A DNA stretch of 64,000 nucleotides, taken from Acanthornis magna. Taxonomy: Eukaryota; Chordata; Aves; Passeriformes; Acanthizidae. The stretch covers positions 2,638,501-2,702,500 of the forward strand of contig JAWUZG010000970.1 in assembly GCA_036785705.1 (NCBI GenBank), read 5' to 3'. Shown piece by piece: positions 12,768 to 25,000 of this stretch; positions within the stretch are counted from its first letter, which is position 1, and the number at the start of each line of letters is the position of its first letter. The notes under the pieces are model-generated. The model made no database searches. It saw only the letters and a list, made by a program, of their open reading frames with translations, and was not told the origin of the DNA. The translations under genes were made by a program, and so were the position numbers.

Positions 12768-12783
12768 CTCCCATCTCTCTCAG
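12768..12783 (+). promoter_or_regulatory. Apparent 3' splice site before the ITPRIPL1-like start
   Basis: A pyrimidine-rich run ending in CTCTCTCAG directly precedes GCCATGG, which places a vertebrate-type acceptor 3 nt before a good Kozak start codon at 12787. Retention of an acceptor suggests the copy arose by DNA duplication with its intron and not from a spliced mRNA. Confidence 0.45.
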
Positions 12784-12786
12784 GCC

Positions 12787-13604
12787 ATGGCAGTGTCAAT
12801 TGCATTCGTCCTGGCTGTGCTGGTCATCCTGCCTGGTCTGAAGCACCATCACCTGATCCCTGTATCCGTGGCCCAGCAAATGCAGCAGCGAGAGGAGTCA
12901 CTGTGCCAGGAGACGAGGCGACTGCCTCAGGACACTGAGCAGAGCAGGCCCGTGGAAGAAGCCACACTCCTCCCTCTGCGGCAGCAGTGGTTGTTTTGGA
13001 TCAGGCAAATGAAACTTGCCTCTAATAGCTGCTGTGAGCAAGACAGCTCCAGCAGCAGGAAGGATAACAAGAAGGAAGAGAAAAACTTCAATGGAGCACA
13101 CAACGAAGCACACAATGGTGTCAGGTTGTTGGCGGTGGCCACCCTATTGTCAATGCAGGGACTACCTGACACTGCAAGGATCTGAAGAACCTGATGTGCG
13201 GCCTTCTTGGTGCCAGCTGAGTGCTTTGCAAAAGCAATTTCATGCCAGAGATGCACCCAGCCACTGGGAAGGATGGTACCTGTGAATCCTGGAGTGTCCA
13301 TGATAACCAAGTCTTCTACCAGCTGCTTGTGTTCCTCCAGCCACCCTGCAGCCACATGTTCAGTCTGGAGCAGAACACCATGGGGCAGGTGCCAGAGAAG
13401 TGTTCTGGCATCCCTGGGATGCTGGAATGCAGGTGCTCAAGGAAGTAACTGATGGGGGATACACTGTTTTTTCTCTCCACCTCCAACAACAAGCTGCCAA
13501 GGGATCAGAGCTCATCCCTCCTACACACCCTCTGCACTCATTTCTGTGCAAGGAAGACATTGCCTGCTGGGTACAAATCGCTGATATCTGCCTGGCTCTA
13601 TTAG
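12787..13604 (+). pseudogene. ITPRIPL1-like: ITPRIPL1-like pseudogene (inositol trisphosphate receptor-interacting protein-like)
   Basis: The ATG at 12787 opens a frame that runs to 13185. It begins with a hydrophobic segment (MAVSIAFVLAVLVILPGL), then MQQREESLCQETRRL (coiled-coil-like), QQWLFW and an acidic/serine patch around DSSSSRKDN. This order matches the N-terminal half of avian ITPRIPL1-like proteins: signal/anchor, coiled coil, membrane-proximal QQW..W, Ser/Asp-rich linker. From about 13179 homology continues in another frame: DLKNLMCGLL, SNFMPEMHPA, ESWSVHDNQVFYQLLVFLQPP, MFSLEQN, LECRCSRK, then SLLHTLCT, corresponding to the C-terminal Mab-21-like part of the family. The copy has at least one frameshift (about 13150-13180) and in-frame stops at 13218-13220, 13446-13448 and 13602-13604. 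At about 270 codons it is roughly half the usual length of about 500, so a large central part is missing. Functional ITPRIP proteins modulate IP3-receptor calcium release; this copy cannot encode one. Confidence 0.75.
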
Positions 13605-14023
13605 CCTTTAGTGGCACCACTGGTGCCTAAGGGTCCTGCCCTCCTCCCAGGTGTGCCCCCCGGGATGCAGATCCGCACTGAGCTGGTTTTCTGATCCTTC
13701 AGTAGGCAGCCGGCAGATTTCCCAGTGTGCCCGTTTGGTCTCAGGGAGTTAATTTTCTTCACGGTGACTAGGATGAGCATTTCTGTTGTTTAAGGATCAA
13801 AATCTTTAGTTTTGAAGTTGCTGAAGCTCCAAAGTAATTTAGATGGGTTTGATAATTTGAGCATTTGAATTTATATGTTGGTTCTTTTGGGCTGCATAAT
13901 TTGATTGGGGGCAAGCAAGTTGTGGGCAGGCAAATAACAGAAGGTGGATCAAGTTGAACAAAGCTGAACAAATTAACATCTGTGGAAGAGGTTTTGACCA
14001 GATCAACAGGCACTTAATCAGGC
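13605..14023. other. Short flank between the pseudogene and a CR1 fragment
   Basis: The first part (to about 13745) remains GC-richer and may be decayed 3' sequence of the ITPRIPL1-like copy. The rest is AT-rich with no recognised element. Confidence 0.45.
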
Positions 14024-14503
14024 ACCTGGTGCAGCTGACACGCTAGAGGGAAGAGATACCATCCAGAGGTACCTTGACAGGCTTGAGAACTGGGCCTGTG
14101 CAAACCTCATGAAGTTCAACAAAATTAAATGTAAGGTCCTGCACCGGGTTTGGGGCAATCCCAAGTACAGGTATAGGCTGGGTGGACAATGATTTGAAAG
14201 CAGTCCTGAGAAAACGGAGTTGGAAATGTTTGTGGATGAAAAATTAAACATGACGCAGCAATGTGTGCTAACAGCCCAGAAGGGCAACCACACCCTGGGC
14301 TGCATCCAAAGCAGCGTGGCCAGCAGGATGAAGGGGAGGATTCTCCCTCTACTCTGCTCTGGTGAGAGCCCACCCAGTGTGCTGCATCCAGCTCTGGGGT
14401 CCCCAGCACAGTAAAGACACTGACCTGTTGGAACAAGTCCAGAGGATAGCCACTAAATTGATCAAAAGGCTTGAGCGCCATTCTATGAATCTATGATTCT
14501 ACG
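14024..14503 (+). mobile_element. CR1 LINE fragment with 3' terminus
   Basis: The segment follows the end of CR1 ORF2: CTTGACAGGCTTGAGAACTG, GGGCCTGTGCAAACCTCATG, a conserved AGCAATGTGTGCTAACAGCC block, AGCAGCGTGGCCAGCAGGAT, and CCAGCTCTGGGGTCCCCAGC. It then jumps from the AATTGATCAAAAGGCTTGAG stretch straight to the terminal repeats TTCTATGAATCTATGATTCT. The roughly 300-500 bp that normally lies between these two parts is deleted. Frames are broken throughout, so it encodes nothing. It lies about 420 bp downstream of the ITPRIPL1-like pseudogene; nothing links the two functionally. Confidence 0.88.
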
Positions 14504-15311
14504 ATGAAATGAAGTCCTGTAAGGTTTTCCTGTGAATATTTCTGTTTATTGATGTGAAATTTTAAGTGTTGTTGATAATTTAGAAATATGTCTTTGTTTT
14601 GTTTTTTTTTTTTTTAAAAGTTGATTAAAGACCATTGCATATGTGGAAGAAGAAAATTTCATGTCTTACGTCTATATGTATAAGCTAGCAAACACTGAAT
14701 TTCTGATTTCTCAGAAAGCTTGACAAATATATTCCTTTTTCATATTATCCTTTAGTTGAGTAATGTCATATTGAACATGAAGATGAAATACTCTTCTTCA
14801 GGCTAATCATAAGCAATTTCCTCCTAGCACATAATTGTTGTTTCCAGAAGTTCTGTTACATAAACAACTATATGTGGACTATGTGGGAACATTTCAAATT
14901 GCAGCATACTACTTTTGCCAGGATCTGGTGAAGTCTCCACATTTCTTTGGCCATTTCTTTGATAGAGTCTCTATGTTATGAAGGAGCTCTGTGCTTTCAT
15001 GGTGGCAGAGGCTCATCATGAACACTAAATTTAGGATTTAAAACAATTTACAATCATCAATCATATGTAATTGCCCCTGAAACCTTCAGCATTTGTGTGA
15101 GTTATGGCCTTCATGCTCAAAAATGGTGTTTGAGGGTACAGAGAGGAGCCAGGACTTGTGTCCTGAGCATGAAAATCTCTTAGTCATTCTTGATTTATGT
15201 GAGATCATGAGAAAAATAGCTGCTGACATTGATTTCTATAGGCACTGACTTAAACTTCTTCCAAGTGGACCCTCCTCTCCCTCAGTCCAGGCATTCCTGG
15301 GCACAGAATTC
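14504..15311. other. Unique AT-rich DNA, no gene seen
   Basis: Only a poly-T run (about 14600-14615) stands out. No exon or repeat family is recognised. Confidence 0.55.
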
Positions 15312-15363
15312 ACAGTGTATACCCATAAGAGGCCTAAACAGTGTATACCCATAAGAGACCTTT
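15312..15363 (+). repeat. 26 bp tandem duplication, one mismatch
   Basis: The unit starting ACAGTGTATACCCATAAGAG at 15312 is repeated at 15338. The copies differ by G/A near the unit's end (AGAGGCCT versus AGAGACCT). Confidence 0.88.
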
Positions 15364-18300
15364 CTTCATCCACTGTGTGCTACTGTTCACTCCCTTTTTA
15401 CCCCTCTGCAGGTAGGGAAGTCCTTGCAAAAAGCACCATTTATATCCAACTAAATCCTCAGTTTGCAATAGCTCTAAAAGATCTACAATTTATTCCACAG
15501 ACTGGATATATTTAAATATTTGTATATAGCCTAAATGCTGGGGTCATTATCTTCCTGTTGCTGAGCTGTGTAAGTCGTGAGCATGGTCTGCAACACACTG
15601 CTTGCAGAATTTTTCCACCACCACTGTTTTGTTTAATAAGTCACCACCAGGTGTGTTCTGTCAAGCCAAGTGAGATCTGATGGCTTCTTTACAAGCTGCA
15701 ATAACATGACTGCTTAGTGCCAAACAGCTATATCTGAACACATCAGATGTTACTCCAGTGCATTGGAGCTCAGGCACCAATAAATAGAACCCACAAAACT
15801 TTTCTTTTTTTTTGAGAACTGAGTTTATGAGAAGCAGTTTTTTAGGAAGCAACAGCAGATTTTCCAAGATGTAAATTTCCTGTTTGGGCTGGAAATTATC
15901 TTTGGGAAATATCATGAGTTATTAATAGTAGGCAATGCAAACTGTAGTCTACTATATTTTTGAGAGTGCTGTATTTGACACATTTCTTGCAACTATTGTT
16001 CCTTGAAATGAAGTGTTCAGGTGATCTGTGTCACTGAACTGTGATTAGACATTTGGTGATCACTGCTCCCCCTTCTCTGCTCACATTTCACCTGTCCCCT
16101 TCAGTAAGCTGGAAGTACTTGTACGGACACATAGGAAATATAAGTAAAGTGGAACATGAACAAAAACCAGAAATTAATTGTTCTGTTACATCAGCAGCCT
16201 CTAAAATTGACCACGTGGACAGCTGAACAGCTCAGCCAGAACAATGAAGGGTCTAGGGAAGAGCAAACGGCTCTGACAAAGATGCAACCTTTCCAGGAAC
16301 TCCCGTAAAAGAAATGCTCGTATCTTACATGGTCCCCCCACCCCCACTTAACATACCTGACGTGTGCAAGACACTGTAAATGGGTTCAGAATTTCAGTGG
16401 AACAAGCATACAGGTTTTCAAGAAGATCTGATGAGAAGAGTTGTTTGATTTGCAAGAGTGCATTGTGAGTTGTGATTACCACCCAGGTTTTGCCTTTGCT
16501 GAAGCTTCATTCACTCCTGTTAACACAACCGCCAGTATTCTCTTAGCAATAATAACTGCTTAACACAAACAAAATGATATTTTATTTGCTCTTTGAACAT
16601 GCAGTTGCAGCTCTGTAATATATTCTGTCCTTACATTTTTTTATCAACAACTAAGGATTAAAGTTGTGTTTTGTTTTGACTTTTCCAGTGGCTTTGTGTG
16701 TGAATGATGATCAGACAAATTGTGAGCTGAGTGATGACGGTTCAAGCATTTAGTAGAAGGGTTTATCGGAATCTATGATGACACAACCAGGGAAAATCTG
16801 GATATTTAGTTTTTTTTTAAATAAAAAATATATGCATATATATATATATGTATGCACTCAGGAAGAACATTCAGGTTGCAAATCTGCAAAACATGATACC
16901 TATTGAGACATTCATTCCGTAGGAAGTATGCAGCTTGCTTTTACAAGGCAAAGACAGTGAGATTTTTGTGAAGCAAAAAGTAGTATCAGCAAATCTATAT
17001 AGGTAACAAGAATTTACATTTTCTCAAAAAATTTACCCCCTAAAATTGGTAAGTGAAACAATAAATCTGTGTTTTGATGATCCAAAGCAAGTCATATCCA
17101 GAGACTACCCATTCCCTGCCTGTATGACTGCAAGAGCTTGTTGGACTACTAGATTCTTCCTTTTCATCTTGCAGAAACTACTTCAGGGCATCACTTCTGT
17201 TGTCAAGGCAAGAGAGTCTACCCTAGCACTTACTTGAATTCAGAAGAATTAGCTGAAGAATTAACTGAAGAAATATTTGAAGAATTATAGAGATTGAGGA
17301 AGGAAGTGCAGAAAGGGAGATAGAAAATACTTTTAAAGAATGACTGATTTGAAGTGACTTTCTGACAGATCACAAGTTGGGAAATAGATGATGCTGCAAT
17401 GCAAAGAAATGATGGCTAAGAAGAAAGAAAAAATAGAAGCAACAGGAAAACACAATAAATACTTCTTTATGGCATTTAATTGCTCCAAGGGCACTGTTTT
17501 AACTCTCTGACCTCTACAAAGCTAGATGTACTAATAGCTCACAATAGAAGTTTTCCATGAGGCCCTCCCTTGTTTCCACTGTTTTAAGTATAACAAATTT
17601 GATTTCAAGTGTAATCACTATGTTTTGCATATTTTTTTGGCAGTAGCTTGTTAACATTTGTTCAGCCTTAATGCGTATAAAGTATTAATTGCCCTTTTGC
17701 TCAGAATGTTTTCTGTTTTTACCTGACGTTTTGCCAATTTTTCGGAATGGAAACCTGTGCTAACATTTTATAATAATTAAACTCAAACAAACTCTTGTCA
17801 AAATGTAATATCTAATTAGCAAATATTTGAGGTTCTGACCTTCTCATTCACTAGGACAGCCAGAAAACCCTCCAGTGCTCTCTCCAGAATCTCACTTGTC
17901 CATACAGTGCAATAGGCTCTGCAGTGAGACCCAATGATCAGGGAACACGGAGGGATGCTTACCAAAGGTACTGTCTAGCTACCAAAAATGGGGTCAATAC
18001 GGGATTGGCTGTTATCTTTTTAAAATGCACTAATATTTTATATGTGTGTTAAAATGAGGCATTTTCACAGTGGCTCAAAATCATTCCACTTAACTTCAGG
18101 GACTTAAATGGAACAACTTAACAAAATGCATTGTTTCCTGATTTAAATGCTTCATTTGGGACTTGGGGAGCAAGATTTTGTGCAAAAGTCAAGGAAATTA
18201 CTTTATTTAAGTATGGGATGGTCTGCCATTGTGGTGGGGCTGAAGGTTCTGCGTGGTTGTGAGATCTCAGGTGTATAATGAGCTCAGACACAAATGCATG

Positions 18301-18999
18301 CAATAGATAAAGAATGGGAATGTTTCGGCTTGAAATTGTGATATAAACACTACTTCCTAACATGATTATCTTGGTAATTTGAGTTTATATACACCAGGGT
18401 TCAGAATAATCAAAGCAATTATCTGTTTTCTCTCATCCCTTGTTATCTGTATAAATGCATCCTTCCTTGCCCCCTTAGTGCCATCAGTCTGGAGACTCTC
18501 CCTGCCTGCAACCACCCCTAACTGAAGAAGCAGCACTGACTGTCTGAAGAAAGAAGCAATGGCTAAGGGACAGCAATATATGCATATTTCTGTTCTAAAG
18601 GGGCAATGTTTCTCCCTCATCTCACAGTATATTAATTTCCAACTATATCCTTCATCCTATATACTATTCCTTATGTAACCTAAATATTAATGGAACAGCA
18701 CCAACATGCTTCTTGCCTGGTCAGAGGGAATAGGCACTTTGATGTCATCCTTCAGGTTCTATTTTGTGTCTTTGACCTACATCCAGCTTCATGAAGTTAT
18801 TCATGAAGTTTACTCTTAGGGCTACTATCTGTCTGTCAAATTGGCTGAAAATGGCATACAGTTTCAAGTGTTTTCAGTGAGGCTGATGATTAGTCAAAAG
18901 ACTTGAAAACAATTTTATTACAACACTGGGATAACAAAATCATTTATGTATTTCAGACATAAAGCAGCCCAGTACTTACTGCACTGTAATCTTTCTTTT
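15364..18999. other. Unique AT-rich DNA, no gene seen
   Basis: No recognised gene or mobile element. An (AT)n-type tract lies at 16828-16855. Open frames such as 15661-15915 (minus) and 18366-18620 (minus) give no recognisable protein. Confidence 0.5.
16828..16855. repeat. Short (AT)n microsatellite
   Basis: AT dinucleotides interrupted by GC (TATATGCATATATATATATA type). Confidence 0.8.
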
Positions 19000-19084
19000 T
19001 ACATATAGGGACATAAGGACATAGGGACGTTTACATATAGGACATAGGGACTTTTTGACATATAGGGAATTTATAGGGACATAA
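19000..19084 (+). repeat. Imperfect minisatellite, ACATAGGGAC-type units
   Basis: About 85 bp of imperfect units (ACATATAGGGACATAAGGAC, ACATATAGGACATAGGGAC, ACATATAGGGAATTTATAGG) arranged as three blocks of roughly 25-30 bp, each made of smaller ACATAGGGAC-like subunits. Confidence 0.8.
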
Positions 19085-22000
19085 ATGCAACATCGAATCA
19101 CTAGAGAACACCAGTCCTTCAAATAGATTTCAGGTGTTTCTTGAAAGAACCATTTTAACACAGGGAAGTCACTATGCTTTCAGTTAAAAATCATTCATTC
19201 AGTCAAAGACTTCACTATTATCAACAACAAAAGTGAACAAATCTTCACAATTAACTCTAAGGAATAAAACCTATATTGATAATCTATCTTTTCAAAATGA
19301 ACATCTGTCTTTCTTACGGCCCAAGTTTATCTTACACTTAATTTTTTATCCTACAGATCATGAGAAACTCTTGAGGTCTGGTACCGAAATCACAGTAAGA
19401 AATTAACTTTTAAAATTACTTTTGCCAGTATTTCTATATGAATCATCTACATATTTATATCTTGCAAATATAAAGAGACCTTTTGGTAGCAAAATAGATA
19501 CATATGTGTATTTTGAACAATTGTATTCACTGGTAACTTTTAAGCTTCTCTAGCTTGGAATAGTACCTAAGATGTGTCTGGGAAATATTCCCAGATTCAT
19601 CAGCAAGAAGAAACGTGGCAAACAAATTAATGAACACTAACAGGCATGAACTGCCAGCTGTCTATTCAGTTTTGATAAAGGTGTTTCTCTAAGTGATCTG
19701 GAATGTCGAAATTTTTTGTCTGGTCTAGAAACCTCAAAATAGAAGACTTTTGAGATTTTCAGGAGTAAATACCTCATATTGTAATGAAACTGAGAAGATA
19801 AAAGGAAGATGAGGTTGGAGACCACAGAAGGATCAAAACTTAATGCTTTGCTAGTGATTTTGTAAAAATGGGAAAACTCTGAGGAGTAGAGGAAAGCCAC
19901 AGACTGCTTTGAAACCCTGATGTTTTATGCCTCTATGACTGCTGCTATGTGCATCTATTTGAGATTGGGCCAAACTTTTGCTAACAAATCATGTGATATT
20001 TGTCTCTTTTTGGTTTCCTAATAAATTTAACTGTGTTTGTTAAAAGGGTTGTTAGGGTTCACAAATGTTTTGAATTAACTTGGGTACACTCTACTGAAAA
20101 TCACAGGAAATTAATTATTTTAAAAGTTTCAGTTGCAAAGCAAAAAAAAAAAAAACCTTTGGCTATCTAGGTGGACTTTGTTCTGACTTTTTATTCACTG
20201 AGTGTCAGTCTCTAGGCAGGGACTGATATAGATTCAAACCTGATATTGTTCAGGAATATCTGTGGAGTGAAAGAGAGAGCTTTGCTGTCAGTTTTCCTGT
20301 TTTTCTGTTGCTGGCGCTGTATGCAACACATCTGGGTCTCTGCATGATGTATGTAGGCCCATCTGTGAAGAATTGGACAAGAAAATTACCTAGCTGCCTG
20401 CTTTTATGATTCAGGAATCCAAGGGGTGGGAATAATCCAAATAAAATCTCAAGACAAATTATTTTTACTTTTTAGTTAAACCCAACGGAATTATATGGTA
20501 AAAAGGAAAAGAAGGACCAAGAATTCTTTCAAAAATGATAAGTAGCCTGAGCAGTGTGCAACTTGAATTTGAAGATTTGTCCAGAGCCGTAACTCATTAC
20601 AGTGAAAAAAAACCCCTTGGTCTTAGAATTGTTTGCTTTCCTGAGCTACTCAAGAAACACAGTATCCCAGTGATATCAGGGCTTGCCAACATGTCAGGAT
20701 GGCTGCCTTGAGGATTATAAGACTGGATGCTAATGCTACATCTCACTGTCTTTCTGTCATCTATCACTTTACTAAGCTTGGAAGCTCTCCCAACTTCTTG
20801 CACAAAGCAATTACCAGCTGTTGCCAATCTCAGTTCCTCCTCTTTGACATCCTGATCTCTTGTCAAAAGAGAAAGAAGATTAGTACATTCATTTTTAACT
20901 GAATTCTTGGAAGCATTCTTTGTGGAAAGCTGACCTTTACCATTCTATACTACCTTCATTTTTCCTTCTTTAAATCCACAATCTACAATAACTTGTGACT
21001 TTTTCTCAGTATCTTACTGAAGTAATTTCCATTCTTTCTTCCTACTGCAGCCAAAACGTTTAAGCTTATGCTTCCTGATTTCTCTCCCTTTTCCCAATAG
21101 CTTTATATGTATTTCTTTCACCAAGCATACAAAAGTTTTGCGCTAGTTCTCAAAAAGTCTTCATTTTCTCCTCCTTCCATAAATAAACCTTCTCAAGGTT
21201 TCTGTTCTCAAGGTATCTGTTTCTCAAGGTGTGTAACAGGAAGATGTGAAAAACAGAACAAAGCCTTTCATAATTTGGAGATTTGCATACTTCAGGGAAA
21301 GTTTCTTTCACTTTCTTTAAGAAAAATTTCATTTTCTCTGAATTTTTAGTGGAAGCTTTGGTTGCCAGTCATTTCAAGTCTCTCAGATTCTATTGAACAT
21401 CTTTGTCACTACACTCCATTGAAAAACTTAACTGATCTACTTATTCTAGAGTTGGACTGTCTATCACAGCTGATAGGAGGATAGAACCAAATACAAAATC
21501 ATTCTATTCATGACAGTCCATATTTCTTACTAATTGTTACTGTCTTTGCTTGCAATATGCCTCCAATCGTTTTCTTTTTGCAAGTCTTCATTTATCTTCT
21601 TTATCAAAAGCTGAATTTATCCAGACTTGGCACTAATGGATTCCAGTCTCACTAAATCTGCAGGGAATTGCATCTGCTTATATCATGAAGAAATTAACTT
21701 TGCTGAATGGAGAAATGGTATCCTGATGCTTGTAGTATGAAGAATGATATAATAAGTTAGGATGAACTCTGAGTATTTTTAGGATCCACCTAACAGGGTA
21801 AAGAGCTGAGGAAAAATACAACTATCATTTTAGCTCCTAGAAGAACTCAAAGCCAAGTTAATGGGGAAAAAAGCCCCAATGACTGCATGATCAGAACATG
21901 CTCTTAAAAATAAAGAAGTGGATTTCTTAGATGGTATCACATGAAATTTTTTTCCTTGTATTGATTTAGAATCTAAGCCTGATTATTCAGTTCAGGGGTA

Positions 22001-25000
22001 TGAAGGTGGGAAAAAATTAGATTTTTCTGGACAGTGAAAAACTTGGGTAATTTTGGTGTTGCTGAATGGACAGGAGAGGGTGATGATACTGCCGCTATGA
22101 AGAAGAGGTACTTGCAGGCACTGAAGGGATTTAACTTAGATCCAATGAATCTAAGATCTAAGGATTTAGCTGAAGTGCAGCTGCCAAGACTTGCACTCAG
22201 AGAACCTGTTCAGTGACTGCTTTCTGGCGCACTGGTCCTACTGGCATATTGGTCATTGAAGCACCAGATTTGAGCTAGCAAGCCCTCACAGAGAGCAGAG
22301 CATGCTGCAGGTATTCTGAGTAGCTGTGCTCACACAACAGCCAGCAGCTGAGGTGTTACAAACTACTAGATTCAGAGGTACTGTGTGGAGAGCTGATACT
22401 GGTGTGGGTCAGGAGGGATGAAAAGCATGTCCCACTTCTGCACTTCTCAAAGGTATGTGGTCCCACATTCCTCATCCAAAGTGCCAGACCCAGCAGCTTG
22501 TGGCTGCTCGGCTTAGGTTCTGCTGCACATGAAACATTTGTACCACCAGCCGAACTGAGGGCTGCCCTGCAGCCGTGTGTTCGTGCTCACACTGCACCGA
22601 CTGGGACTCGCACTGGCTCCAGACACACAGTGCATGGCATCCTTGGCTGTGAACATGTAGGCATTTCAGGTTATGTTTCACCTAGAAGTGGGTCTTTTTG
22701 CTGTGTCTGTGCTGCATATTTTTCAGCTAAAGTCTTCCACAGCAGCTCTCTTCCTCAAATTACCTCCTTCTGACAGCGGGACAAGTAGAATTTAGCTCAA
22801 TTGTTTATTAAATTGAGATTGTGCTAAAGCAAGCCTTGTTTTGGCATGTGAAAAGGGATAATAAGTCTGAGAATTTCTAGTGCCTAAATGCACTAGAGTA
22901 GGAGTAGGAACTTGAACTTAGGCAGAAAAATCGTAAAATTCTGGTGTAGCTGTTAAAAGTCTGACTAGTTTAGCTAAGTAAACCTCTCTCAAAAATACAA
23001 AAGCAGAGTTATGCCTGTGTGCAGCACAAGTCTTCCAGCCTCCCCTGGTTCTTCTGCAGCAATCATAGAGCAAGTCTTCCCTTCAACACCAAAACTTAAT
23101 CTGCAGCTGACCTGGGCTTTGGGACTTGGGTAGTACTTTCCTTGTAAATCCTTTTTCCACTTGTTGGGGACGTCCTGTCATGGTGGAACTGCTTCTCCAT
23201 GCTGTCAGGGTTATTCATGGACAGAGATAAGGAGTATCAGAGGAGGTCAAAGGACCTCAGGAAGACATGGGAGAGTTTAAATTAGGGGGGAAAAAAAGAA
23301 CACAGAAGAGGAACAACAGAGATGAAAGTATTTGGGGTAGAGTAGCTAATAAGATCAAAAGACAGGGCAGGGGTCCCCGGCGATAAGAGCAAGAGACAGA
23401 CTCTAACTGGAAAACAAGGAGTAATTAGAAGAAGAGATGCAATAATCTGCAAGAAGGTGGAGATATTTGAAATCATCACAGTGTTAGTATATGGAAATGA
23501 AGCCAAGAACTGCACGTCCTAATAATTTCTTTGCTATTTTTGATGTGAGACCTCTTGGCAAATTAAATGCTTTGTCCAATACCAGGGGTCATCCATCCCC
23601 CCCTTACACAGAGATTGCAGAGAGAAAGCTGAAATACTAAGACAGGTCAGGCCACTCTTAATGACTCACAGTGCTTGTATTTTTAGAGGAGAGCTCTTAC
23701 AGAACTGTCAGGAGTGAGAGCTCAGAGCTCCTAAAGACCAGAAATGACAAATAGGGAATCTAGAGGATTAAGAGTTATCATCCAGTGATCCAGTATGGGA
23801 GGGCATTGTGAAAGTGGCTAGCTTGCTGGAAACTGGGAACAGAATTTCTGAACTGCTTTAAAAATTAGACTAGTCTGACTCCTATCACACATCTCGCTGG
23901 TTTTAGCAGCCCTATCTATCAAACACATCACCATCTAGCAGAAACAGATTTGTTCACTCCATAGCCCAGATATTGTCTCAGGGCAAGAAACAGTCTCTCC
24001 TGTAGGAAACTCTAAATAGGGCAGCTTTTTACTTGAATCTGCAATATCTTGTAAGTCAGTTGTCATTGCATATAATACTAAATATTTACGTAATTGCAGT
24101 AATGTGTGTTTGTGTATTTACACACAGTAGTATGAATGAAGTCTGACTCTTCTACAGGTGTCTGTATTGTATCCTCCTTGCCATTTCATAGTTTGGGAAC
24201 CAAATTTACATCTAAGAATTTTTGCTCATAGTTTTTACTATTTAGTGTTACTGCCTCTTTTGCAGGTCATTAAAGTGTATTAGGAGGACGTATGTGTAAC
24301 TAGGCTTTTATATTTCTAGAATTAATGGTGTTTGAGAGGATGTTTTACAAGCCTGGAACTGTTCCAGAGAGAATATACTCTGCTGTGTGCTAACAAACTG
24401 CTATTCATTACACATTGCATGGATGAAATGATGTAGAGTAAAATGCTTTTGGGGAACAGAAATAGCTTCTCCTCATAGAGAAGACCTAATTTCATGGCAG
24501 TGTTGGTTTGGAAGAAAAGGGTGTACTATATCATTACTATAGATGTAGATATTCTATACACATTCAAACACACATGCAAATGTAGCTATTTATAAATTCC
24601 CACTCTCAATTTGGAAAATCTCCTGTGTAAAGCTCTATTTGAAGTATTGCAGCTTCTTCTTGGATATGTAATATCATAGCAAAAAGTATTTGAAGATGTC
24701 ATTTCACTTATATATTTATTTTCTCTATCTCAAAGACAGTAAAAAAAAATTAATAATGGGTGTTTGAATGTGCTAGGACTCCTCTGATCTGGAAGCCCTT
24801 AACAATTTGCGTGATTTTAGTCAGGGAAGAAGCTGCCTGAAGGATGGAAAAGTTAATCTACAAGTCTCTGTAGGATAATGGATCATTATTAGGTTCATCA
24901 TCCTTTGACAAGGTAAGGAAATTCCTGATTGTTGAATAAATTATATCATACAAATTATTGATTAAAAAATTTATTTGAATACTGTTAACATTTCTTGAGC

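Larger units (their letters stand above)
12116..12786. other. GC-richer flank upstream of the ITPRIPL1-like copy
   Basis: From about 12395 the sequence changes from AT-rich to clearly GC-richer and stays so to the pseudogene start, suggesting it came with the same duplicated segment. It includes a C/T-rich low-complexity patch (12648-12700, imperfect CTCACCTCC units). It ends in a pyrimidine run with CAG at 12781-12783, just before GCCATGG. This is likely a former 5' non-coding part of the gene copy. Open frames here on both strands are unsupported. Confidence 0.45.

Noticed and set aside
12927..13355. 142-codon minus-strand open frame
   Set aside because: Antisense shadow of the ITPRIPL1-like pseudogene, whose plus-strand reading has clear family motifs.
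20597..20902. Opposing 67- and 89-codon frames
   Set aside because: No recognisable protein on either strand and no repeat signature.
22220..22773. GC-richer patch with a 123-codon plus-strand frame
   Set aside because: No protein family or repeat recognised, and the opposite strand is also partly open. Left as unassigned DNA.
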